Of a DNA stretch of 64,000 nt, positions 55,433 through 64,000 are shown one piece after another. The notes under the pieces were generated by a model that saw only the letters and a list, made by a program, of their open reading frames with translations, ran no database searches and was not told where the DNA came from. This DNA comes from Costus lasius (lineage: Eukaryota > Streptophyta > Magnoliopsida > Zingiberales > Costaceae): positions 85,467,178-85,531,177 of the forward strand of contig CM050449.1 of the NCBI GenBank assembly GCA_027563935.2, given 5' to 3'. The position numbers were made by a program, and so were the translations under genes. The number at the start of each line of letters is the position of its first letter. The stretch's first letter is position 1.

Positions 55433-56578
55433 ACCCACCATCTCTGGTGCTCACTCGAGCATATCGAGGCCTGCTATCGAAGCTAACAACTTCGAGATCA
55501 AGCCGTCCCTTGTAGAAATGGTGCAACAGAATCAATTTAGTGGAGCAGCCACTGATGACCCTAACCTTCACTTATCTATTTTTCTAGAATGTTGTGGCAC
55601 TATGAAAATTAATGGGGCTCACCCTGATGCTATTAAACTAAGGCTTTTCCATTTTTTTCTCAGGGACCGAGCCAGGGTGTGGTTGCAATCTCTACCGCAG
55701 GGCTCTATCACAACGTGGGAGCAATTATCTCAAGCTTTTCTGTCGAAGTATTTTCCACCGAGCAAAACAGCCTAGCTCAGAAATCAAATCACCAATTTCG
55801 CCCAACGAGAAGTAGAGTCCCTCTATGAAACATGGGACCGGTTCAAGGAATTACTGTGGATGTGCCCGCACCATGGTCTATAGAAATGGGTAATCATTCA
55901 TACCTTTTACAGTGAATTGTTATATCAAACCAGACTTTCTGTAGATGCTGCTGCTGTTGGGGCATTAATGAATAAAAATTATAATGATGCGATGGAGTTG
56001 ATTGAGGACATGACCCTCAACCATTATCAATGGTCAGAAGAGAGGAGCCAACCAGTTCGAAGTGCAGGGAAGTTTGATATGAACATGATTAACTCCCTAG
56101 AAGCAAAAGTAGATTCACTTTCTTCTAAGCTTGATTCTATTAATGTTTCTACTTCTAACTCTATAACTTGTGATGTTTGTGGAGTGACAGGATATTCCTC
56201 TGATGATTGCCACATCTTGAGTGCCCCTCCTGAACAAGTCAACGCTTTTGGGAATTTCAGAAATCAAAACGACCCCTACTCGAACACATATAATCCAGGA
56301 TGGAGAAATCATCCAAATTTCTCCTACAGGTTGAACCAAGGACAGATCCCTCCTACAAATTTTTCTAATCCGAATTCTTCTACTAATTTCAGGCCTCCTC
56401 CTAGAATACAACATCCATCTTCCAACCAAAGACAACTAGATCATCCTCAAAAATCTAGGTTAGAGTCGATGCTGGAGAATTTTATGGCAAGTCAAATGAA
56501 GCGCAATGACTTTGTGAGTGAGCAGATTCGCCAGCTGAACATGAAAGTGGACTCAGTATCCACACACTCGAAAATGAT
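55433..56578 (+). pseudogene. Gyp2 gag, middle and C-terminal part
   Basis: Continues the frame of 38166-38331: SRPAIEANNFEIKPSLVEMV, IFLECCGTMKINGAHPDAIK, RDRARVWLQSLPQGSITTWE and FLSKYFPPSKTA, then TAG (55772-55774). LRNQITNF and ESLYETWDRFKELL follow, then a second TAG in GL*KW (about 55880). 55917-56651 gives ALMNKNYNDAMELIEDMTLN, the zinc knuckle CDVCGVTGYSSDDC (its His replaced by Tyr), and a coiled-coil-like end (ESMLENFMASQMKRNDFVSE). The true gag text ends at 56578 where Gyp4 begins. Confidence 0.87.
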
Positions 56579-56946
56579 TGTTGTGTCCGCAAGTGCATGG
56601 ATACTCGAAGTAATAAAGAAAGATATCGAACCACAGAGACCTTATTGTTAAGTACCAAATAGTTGTATTCTTACTAGCTAAGCAATTGATTATAATGCAA
56701 GTAAATGATGGAAAGAACACGAAATCAGAGAGAAACTAGGCCTAGAGTTTCATCCACCTTAATTTCAATGACAAGATATGAATAGAAGGTCGCCAGTCAA
56801 ATTTTATCATGATAAAGATGTAATTTACTTCATAAAAGGATTATCTCACTTTCGTGCAGACAATCATGCAGGGACCGATCCTCGCTTTCGCACAAAATCT
56901 ATCCCAAGCTGAAAATAAGTAAATAATCAATCAAAGAACTCAAGGA

Positions 56947-57080
56947 TCACTTTCGTGCATCCGAATCCTAAGTTGATCATCTCAAGTGGAATATCAAGGA
57001 TCACTTTCGTGCATCCGAATCCTAAGTTGATTATCTCAAGTGGAATCTCAAGGATCACTTTCGTGCATCCGAGTCTCAAC
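56947..57080. repeat. 54-bp tandem repeat in the Gyp4 LTR
   Basis: About 2.4 units in the left LTR against about 1.5 units in the right LTR (62978-63057). Related CTCACTTTCGTGCAG and CTCACTTTCGCACA words lie on both sides. Confidence 0.88.
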
Positions 57081-57941
57081 ACAAGTTCTACTTATGGTTC
57101 TCCAATGCTCAGATCCTCACTTTCGCACATGATCTTTACGTTTAACAAAATAACTCAATCCTAGATTCAAATTATCAAACATGGCAATTATTCTTCTAAA
57201 ATCAAGAAATAAGAACTAACCTAATTTGTTATGGTGAGTTCCTAATGTTCAATTTTAGAGTTTCAAGTTCTCAAGCAAATCACCTTTCAGTCCATATTGC
57301 GACAACTCTAAAATCATGCATGATAATAAGAAAACTATGGAGAATTATAGGCAATCATCACATAGTTAAAATTATCATAACAAAATTATTCTGACGAAAT
57401 AATAATTATCTAGTTATAAAAAAATCAAGGGGATTACACCCCCATGTCCCAAATGATGTTTAAGCTAGCATGGAGGAAGAATTATAATAAATCATAGTTT
57501 AGAATGATCAGAAATCGAAAAGAAGAGAAAATCAACTTTACAGCACGGCTGTAATGAAAATTACAGCAGTAATTTGCTCCAAGAATCGCGGTGAACAGTG
57601 CCAGCGCCCACTCTTTCGTTGATTTCTCCTCCGATCGAGATCCTTTCTCTCTGAAACTTTTGGGGTATGTTCTCCTCTTCCAGGCGAAGCTTCCCCTTAA
57701 ATTTCACGGCCGGAGATGCGTTGTACGCTTCCAGGCGGCGAAACCTAAGGCGGCGGCGTGTAACTCAATTTCTCCCTCGATAGTAGATGAAAATTAGGGC
57801 TTTCGCCCTCGGCGTGTTCTCCTCCTCGGAGGCTTTCTTTTTTGCTTCTTACAGCTTTGAATTTAAAGGCCTGGATCGTCTGCAATCGATCGCGCAAAAA
57901 TCGGGCTTCAAAACGTCCGGAAAAATCATGTGCCAGGAATA

Positions 57942-58235
57942 GAATTACAGCCGTGGGAATAGTTACGGCACTGCTGTAATTTCTACAGAAGCTTTCGGTA
58001 CGGAAATCGATCGGAATTACAGTACCGTATTAATGGTTATGATAGTGCCGTATTTTCCTCAAATCTTTCGGGTGGAAAATCGTCCAAAATACGGCCCGTG
58101 AAATCCATTACGGCGGTGCCGTAAAATCTCCAAAACTTTCTGTATGAAAATTTCCCAAAATACGGCAGTGCTCCGAAATTACGGTAGTACTGTGAAAATA
58201 CGGTACCATAATCTGGATTACGGCATTGCCATAAT
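57942..58235 (-). repeat. Quasi-palindromic word array in the Gyp4 LTR
   Basis: Units made of two words (AATTACAGCCGT-type and TTACGGCACTGCCGTAA-type) start at 57942, 58014, 58087 and 58158, spacings 72, 73 and 71 bp, with a last partial unit at 58215. A further outlier hairpin lies at 57545-57570. Confidence 0.82.
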
Positions 58236-58492
58236 TTGAGTTGTGGCTCTGATTTGTGTGAAATTTGTCATGTAATCTCTTCTTAATGATGAGAATTCTT
58301 CTATGTATCTGATTTTGCTTGAAAACGCTTTAAAATCGTGTCTTTTTACCTGAAAATCATCAAAAACCAAAATAGAAGTAGATTCTGTAATATTTGATTT
58401 AAAAAAGCATAAAAATAAGCAAAGTAGTATGAATATGACACAAAAAGACCGATGAAATGACACAAAATATACTATGAATTTTGGTGTCATCA

Positions 58493-60778
58493 AACACATA
58501 AGGCTCAAACTTTGTTTGTCCTCAAGCAATTAAAATAAAGAACAATGCTAAGTATGGAAAATATGCTCTTTTATGAAAAATAAATTTCTAAAATATAATC
58601 ACTCATGAAATATTTTATGAAATAGTTCACCAATTTCTTGCACAAAATTTTAGATAAATACATCGTCCCCTGAAATTATTCTTTAAGATTCACAACTTTG
58701 ATCAAATAAAATTTCGCAACTTGCACAATAAATAGAATCTCACTTTCATGAATTCACCCAAGTTTTAGTTTAAATCTATCATACTTTCGTTTACAGAAAT
58801 AGGATATCCAAAACCTTTTTTTCATTTAAAATCTTTCTTTTTTTAATTTTCTTTTATTGTGTTTTTGATGGTACGTACCCACATAGATACACACTTTTTA
58901 TTTGAACTTCAACCCATATCTTTTGGTACCACTATCAATTTTACACAGTGCGAAGTAGTGGAGTTATTTTTCTTTTTCTCTCTTTTCTTTTTTTTTTACA
59001 CACTTCAACCCATATCTTCGGTATCACTGCCAATTTTACGTAGTACCAATTAGAGGAGTCTCTCTCTCTTTTTGTGGATCTTCGACTCTTTCTTCCCAAC
59101 AAATAGTAAGATAAACTAAACATCAACTAGGTTATTCAATTAACATCAATTCAAAAATTACACTCATATGCTTATTTTATTCAAGAAAGATGTTTCACTC
59201 TTAGATTGCATTCATCAAACAATACACCTACCCAAAACTATATGCATCAATCAATGAAGGATTTCAACAAGTAGATATATATTGAAGAAATAAATTCAAC
59301 ATAATAGGCATATTCATAGACATTCATCGTCATAGAAAAATCCACACACCTCTCATCACATGGATCCAAGTCATAAAAATTTTTAAACATCAAAAATATC
59401 AATATCAATGTAAAAGGTGTGAAGCATGAAATTCATAGAATAATAGTCAAACGTGTAACATGATAGATTCGAGCAAACACATTGAATAGAAATCTCAGTA
59501 AGTGATACAATCATAGCAAATAAAAAAAAATCAAATAGCAACACCATACAATCATACCGAATAAGATCACTAGAAAGTGCAAACAATACTCACAAAACTA
59601 TATAGCAAGCTCAATCGTCGTCAAGCCAGATGCAGCTGGGTCCAAAGATGTGCCTTCTGAAAATTTTCCTGCATAATTTAAGATACATAAGGCTCAGTCC
59701 AAAAATAGTATCTTACTTAAAAAAATGATAGAAAATATTTTTCTCAAAGGAAAATCAAAGATGTCATCAGTGGTCCAAAGAAGGTGCCAGTGGAAAGAAC
59801 TAATGCAGGCGAGAAGCAAAGGTGGAACAGATGCTAGCTGAAAAGCTGCTAGCAATGAAGATGATGGTGCCGACAGTAGAGTGATGATGAGTAGTCTCTA
59901 GTGGCCTGCTAGAGCCTACAGTTCTGGTGGTGAAGTCATCGGCCGGTGAGTGCGAGAGATAACACTGTAAAAAAATCAGTCATTAATGAAGATCCTACTG
60001 CAAAAATAAAATCGATGGAAACATAGGCAGTAGAAGAAGTAAGAGGCTGCTGGTGGTAGAATCTAGTGTCGACGGCTAGAAACAATGGTGTCAGAGGCAG
60101 CTGGAGTGGTGGTGGTTATCAGAGGCGCTGCGAATCTGGAGAAGAAGCTGCATGTCCAAGGATAGCAGAACAGCCTATTGATTCAGTTACAAAAAATAGC
60201 TATACCCAAGAATAAGATTTAATGATCCATAAGAGAACAGACAAAACCATGTAGTAGAATAAAACTTGTCCTTTCCAGGCGTATGAAAATTAAAGGATCA
60301 AAATCCGTCAGGAATTTAGGGTTTTAATAGAAAGAGGGCTACTCAGATTTTTAAATGAAAAACGCATAGCAATTAATCAGTCACCAAAAGTTATCATGCT
60401 TCCTAAAATTGTCAGAAAATATTTTCATGAAAACAACAAATCCAAGAGATAGAATGAAACATGTACTTCCAATTTCAAGTGAAAGATCAGGGTTACAACT
60501 CATTAAAACATCTTAAAAATTTATAGCAAAAGAGCTAAACAGATTAGTCAAAAAAAAAACTACTGCAGAAATTAATAAAATACCAAAAGTTGCTATGTGT
60601 TATAGGATGATCCATGGACTTTAAATTCAATAAAAATATCCAAATGATAGACAAAGATGAGTAGTTCCATGCTGTGCCAAAGATAAAAAATTTCACCGCT
60701 CCAGTTTCTTAAAATCTTTGCGAGAAAACACCTAATCAGATAAGTAGAACGTAATTTTAACATTACGAGCATAATATT
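58493..60778 (-). other. Gyp4 3' non-coding region
   Basis: No coding content seen. The LTR-proximal end (58494-58540) reads CTTGAGGACAAACAAAG on the minus strand, the same context as the Gyp3 tract. Two tandem copies of a CTTCAACCCATATCTT block (58907 and 59003) correspond to the 82-bp tandem repeat of Gyp3 in opposite orientation. 59620-60180 is GC-richer with AGCTGG/TGGTGG words and no frame I can name. Confidence 0.65.
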
Positions 60779-61030
60779 CCTTACGGCAGTGTCATAATTT
60801 GCACAAAATTCTTGGGTCAAAAATCACTCAAAAATACGGTACTGTAAAAAATATTACGGTAGTGCCATAAAAGATGAAAAACTGTCGGGTTAAAAATCAG
60901 CCGAAATTACGGTATCGTGAAAAAGAATACGGTACCACCGTATTTTTCACAAAACTTCAGAAAACGCTCGAGTAAGAATTCAGCCAAAATTACGGCACCG
61001 TGATACATATTACGGCAGTGCCGTATTTTG
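60779..61030 (-). repeat. Second quasi-palindromic word array, in the Gyp4 internal region
   Basis: Four units with ATTACGGCAGTG/ATACGGTACCACCGTAT words at about 60779, 60853, 60927 and 61009 (73-82 bp apart). The words are those of the Gyp4 LTR array, but this copy lies inside the element, 2.3 kb from the LTR. Confidence 0.8.
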
Positions 61031-61108
61031 CACAAAGTTTGATTTTCCCTACAAAAAGAAAAGAAAAATTAATTCTAAAAATAAAAGAAACTAAGCAAAG
61101 TAAAAGTG

Positions 61109-61133
61109 CTTGGGTTGCCTCCCAAGAAGCGCT
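61109..61133 (-). other. Conserved stem-loop block after the gag remnant of Gyp4
   Basis: On the minus strand the 25 bases include CTTGGGAGGCAACCCAAG: stem CTTGGG/CCCAAG, loop AGGCAA. The full 25 bases are identical to 42015-42039 in Gyp3. Confidence 0.85.
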
Positions 61134-61339
61134 AATTTTTAGGTCTATAGCTTGACCAAAACTCAATTATCATGGTGAAGCAGGTGGATCAGTACCATAG
61201 TAAATAGCATACAATTTTCTGCATTTCCGTTGTCCTAAAAGTTTAGCCACTAATTCAAACATCTAAAATTTCATATAAATCAAGATTGACGTGGCTTCCT
61301 CAAATATGCATAAATCAAAATCAAAATTTTCAATTCCAC

Positions 61340-61849
61340 TCAAAGGATATTCAATGATCTTCCTATATTTGTCAGAAGCAAAATCATTAGTCCTTTCTTC
61401 AAAATTATATCTTCAATTGCAATAGGACTTTGATCAAAAAATTCAAGTATTGGATCATCAAAATAGTCTTTGTGTCTCACATTAGGTTCTTCAATAAAGC
61501 ATAAATTTTCAAATAAATCAGTAGACATGGGCAAAGCATCAGAGTGAGATTCATCAATGTTTGTAGTATTCAAATCCTTTTCAAGTTCCTCAAGTTCGTC
61601 ATCAAATAATTTATCAATTTCAAAATTACCAACAAAATCAGAGTAAGATTTTTCTAAATCAGTCCCCTCATATCCTTCATCAGATTTAACCACAAATAAT
61701 ATATAATCAAAAGAATCAATTTTATAATTATCGCAAAAATCAAAAGGAGATTTAACAAAATCAATTTCACCAAACTTTTCTACAAATAAATCATCTAAAG
61801 AATCAATTTTACAATTATTAAAATCAGAGTGAGATTCATTAATGTTCAC
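61340..61849 (-). pseudogene. Gyp4 D/E-rich open frame of unknown role
   Basis: A 169-residue frame rich in Asp, Glu, Phe and Ser. It contains a diverged internal repeat: DFNNCKIDSLDDLFVEK, then DFCDNYKIDSFDYILFVVK, then DFVGNFEIDKLFDDELEE, each about 27-33 residues apart. No zinc finger, protease or polymerase motif is visible. It occupies the place where the gag tail and protease of an Athila-like element would be. It may be the gag C-terminal extension; I do not recognise a function. Confidence 0.55.
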
Positions 61850-61951
61850 ATAGGGCTCAATTTCAAAACAATCATAATCAGAGGGGGACTTTTCTAAATC
61901 AATTTTCTCAGTTTCTAAATTAAACTCAAATAAACAATCTTGTTGTGCTAT

Positions 61952-62230
61952 CTAGGTTTCTAAATTTTTCTTATGATCTGTTAAAGATCCTACTTGAGAA
62001 GCAAGCTGGCTAATTATCCCTTTAAGATCCTCAATTTCTTTGTCTTGATTTTGCATGAATTGATTTTGATTTTTCATGAATTTTTCAAGCATAGATTTTA
62101 ACCTAGATTTTTTTTTATCCTCAAAGTATGGTTCAGAAACATAATTTGGAGGAATTAAACTTTGGCAATCAGATGTATAATGATCAAAACATCCACAAAT
62201 ATCACATCTAATAGAAGAATAAGATGTCAT
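61952..62230 (-). pseudogene. Gyp4 gag remnant with zinc knuckle
   Basis: A 92-residue frame beginning MTSYSSIRCDICGCFDHYTS with a complete CCHC knuckle (C-x2-C-x4-H-x4-C). It continues with KKSRLKSMLEKFMKNQNQFM and a coiled-coil-like KEIEDLKGIISQLASQVGSL. This parallels the end of the Gyp2 gag (KSRLESMLENFMASQMKRND). The upstream gag core is missing. Confidence 0.8.
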
Positions 62231-62582
62231 AACATGTTACATATAAGAGTGTAATTTCAATTTATCTTCAAGAGTGCACCATGAATCATCTTTATACTTA
62301 CCTTGTGGCATGTATACCTCACTTCTTTCAGTTGCCCATGAGTTGTAATTAAAAGACATATCTTCAAATCTATTAAGAACAGAAAGATTATCCAACACCA
62401 ATCAATATGAATTTTTTTTTCAGAATAAAAACACAAGCAAATTCCAAATTTTCAGATATCACAGTTCTGTCACAACTGTGAAAATCCAAAACCTGCAAAA
62501 ATAAAAAACAAAGTTAAATCTAAAACAAATAAAACTTAGTCTAGCAATACTAACAACTATTTTGATATTAACAAAACTAAGG
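62231..62582 (-). other. Gyp4 leader and lost gag start
   Basis: About 350 bp between primer site and zinc-knuckle frame. The minus strand has a short gag-like text (ELKLHSYM-type) but no start of a normal gag, so most of the gag N-terminus is deleted. Confidence 0.6.
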
Positions 62583-62600
62583 TCCCCGACAACGGCGCCA
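62583..62600 (-). other. Gyp4 primer binding site (tRNA-Asp type)
   Basis: Minus strand TGGCGCCGTTGTCGGGGA, one base from the tRNA-Asp complement, 6 bp from the LTR edge at 62607. Confidence 0.88.
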
Positions 62601-62606
62601 AAAACT

Positions 62607-64000
62607 TGTTGTGTCCGCAAGTGCACGGATACTCAAAGTAATAAAGAAAGATATCAAACTACAGAGACTTTACTGTTAAGTACCAAGTAGTTGTATTCTT
62701 ATGAGCTAAGCAATCGATTATAATGCAAGTAAATGATAGGAAGAACATGAAATCAGAGAGAAACTGGGACTAGGGTTTCATCCACCTTAATTTCAATGAC
62801 TAGATATGAATAAAAGGTCATCAGTCTAATTTTATCATGATAAAGATGTAATTTACTTCATAAAAGGATTATCTCACTTTCGTGCAGACAATCATGCAGG
62901 GGCCGATCCTCGCTTTCGCGCAAAATCTATCCCAAACTGAAAATAAGTAAATCATCAATCAAAGAACTCAAGGATCACTTTCGTGCATCCAAATCCTAAG
63001 TTGATTATCTCAAGTGGAATCTCAAGAATTACTTTTGTGCATCCGAGTCTCAACATAGGTTCTACTTATGCTTCTCCAATGCTCATATCCTCACTTTCAC
63101 ACAAGATCTTTACGTTTAACAAAATAACTCAATCCTAGATTCAAATTATCAAACATGGCAATTATTCTTCTAAAATCAAGAAATAAGAACTAACCTAATT
63201 TCTTATGGTGAGTTCCTAATGTTCAATTTTAGGGTTCCAAGTTCTCAAGCAAATCACCTTTCAGTCCATATTGCAACAACTCTAAAATCATGCATGATAA
63301 TAAGAAAACTATGGAGAATTATAAGCAATCATCACATAGGTAGAATTATCATAACAAAATTATTTTGACGAAATAATAATTATCTAGTCATAAAAAAATC
63401 AAGGGGATTACACCCCATGTCCCAAATGATGTTTAATCTAGAATGGAGGAAGAATTACAATAAATCATAGTTTAGAATGATCTGAAATCGAAAATAAGGG
63501 AAAATCAACTTTACAACACGGCTGTAATGAAAATTACAGCCGTAATTTGCTCCAAGAATCACGGTGAATAGTGTCGACGCCCACACTTTCGTTGATTTCT
63601 CTTCCGATCGAGATCCTTTCTCTCTGAAACTTCTGGGGTATGTTCTCCTCTTCCAGGCGAAGCTTCCCCTTAAATTTCATGGCTAGAGATGCGATGTACG
63701 CTTCCCAGCGGTGAAACCTAAGGCGGCGCTAAGGATGGCAACGGGGCGGGTCGGGGTCGGGTTTTGCCATCCCCGACCCGACCCCGACTTCCCCAAACCC
63801 GTCCCCGAACCTGATGGGTTTAGAAAATCCTGCCCCACACCCAACCCCACGGGGAAACCCGACCCCGCCCGACCTAAAAAATAAATATATATTATAAATA
63901 ATATTTTAAAATTAATTTGCATTCTTTATTCATAAGACCACAATTTGAAAGTCTTGGAGAGGTTAAGTCTGGTCCTTCTGCAAAGAAGGAGTTAGAATTT
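62607..64000 (-). repeat. Gyp4 5' LTR (incomplete, interrupted at about 63730)
   Basis: Aligns with 56579 onward to AAGGCGGCG at 63720-63728. A perfect 11-bp stem (63518-63528 with 63533-63543) closes a GAAA loop; the left LTR copy has one mismatch. After 63730 the text is unrelated. Confidence 0.87.
63730..64000. mobile_element. hAT-like MITE start in the Gyp4 LTR (right end outside window)
   Basis: Begins TAAGGATGGCAACGGGG, close to the TAGGGATGTCAACGGGT end of the MITE at 12042. It is followed by GGGTCGGGG/CCCCGACCCG-type words, then an AT-rich interior from about 63880. Only the left end is visible, so type and target duplication cannot be confirmed. Confidence 0.6.

Larger units (their letters stand above)
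36495..56578 (+). mobile_element. Gyp2: Athila-like Ty3/Gypsy retrotransposon (5' part, split by Gyp3 and ended by Gyp4)
   Basis: 5' LTR, tRNA-Asp-type primer site, short leader and gag. The gag reading stops at 38331 and resumes at 55433 (…KDFV then PTISGAHSSISRPAIEANNF), which fixes Gyp3 as an insertion. It stops again at 56578, where the Gyp4 LTR begins. Protease and everything downstream would lie beyond Gyp4, outside the window. Confidence 0.87.
56579..58492 (-). repeat. Gyp4 3' LTR (1914 bp)
   Basis: Plus-strand ends are TGTTGTGTCCGC and TTGGTGTCATCA. It contains a 54-bp tandem repeat (56947-57080, about 2.4 copies, word GGATCACTTTCGTGCATCC) and a palindromic word array at 57942-58235. 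Confidence 0.88.
56579..64000 (-). mobile_element. Gyp4: pol-less Gypsy element (right LTR incomplete in window)
   Basis: On the minus strand: 5' LTR (62607 to beyond the window), tRNA-Asp-type primer site, a gag remnant with zinc knuckle, a D/E-rich frame, then the conserved stem-loop block and a long non-coding 3' region, then the 3' LTR (56579-58492). No protease, reverse transcriptase or integrase is present. It interrupts the Gyp2 gag after ...THSKM. The LTRs differ at about 7% over the first 340 aligned bases. A hAT-like element interrupts the right LTR. Confidence 0.85.

Overview
The window looks like a piece of nuclear chromosome from a flowering plant with a repeat-rich genome. The evidence is nested Ty1/Copia and Ty3/Gypsy (Athila-like) LTR retrotransposons, hAT-type MITEs, and one intron-containing plant housekeeping gene with a telo-box near its 5' end. 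A non-grass monocot is my weak guess; nothing here fixes the species. All coordinates, motifs and identity figures were read by eye; no search was run.

Left block (1-19340) is a three-level nest, all on the minus strand. Copia element Cop1 (1-8205) lies inside the reverse transcriptase of Gypsy element Gyp1 (8206-13150). Gyp1 lies inside the reverse transcriptase of Copia element Cop2 (13151-about 19340). The other halves of Gyp1 and Cop2 must lie left of the window. A hAT MITE (12042-12428) sits in the Gyp1 LTR. A short solo LTR containing a large hairpin (19496-19867) follows.

Gene island (about 20.7-33.1 kb). The only convincing host gene is a plus-strand, nine-coding-exon gene for a circularly permuted nucleolar GTPase of the nucleostemin/GNL3 family (NSN1-like, 591 aa, 21838-33000). 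All eight introns between coding exons are GT-AG and phases are consistent throughout. Its 4-kb intron 5 carries an old LTR-like repeat pair, a clean hAT MITE with 8-bp target duplication, and a minisatellite. A ~41-bp-period minisatellite follows the gene (33760-34210).

Right block (36495-64000) is a second nest. Gypsy element Gyp2 (plus) has its gag split twice: by Gyp3 (38332-55432, plus), and by Gyp4 (56579 to the window end, minus). Gyp3 itself contains Copia element Cop3 (42816-52233, plus) with a perfect TGCTG target duplication. Gyp3 and Gyp4 lack pol. A further hAT-like element starts near 63730 inside the right LTR of Gyp4.

All polyproteins are broken, mostly by frameshifts and by TAG/TGA codons that look like C-to-T decay. 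By hand count the LTR pairs differ by about 0.4% (Cop1), 1.7% (Cop3), 4% (start of Gyp3) and 7% (start of Gyp4). The first three fit the nesting order where they can be compared. The most unusual pattern is that the LTRs of all four Gypsy elements carry arrays of short palindromic or quasi-palindromic words at about 66-76 bp spacing, although the words differ between families.
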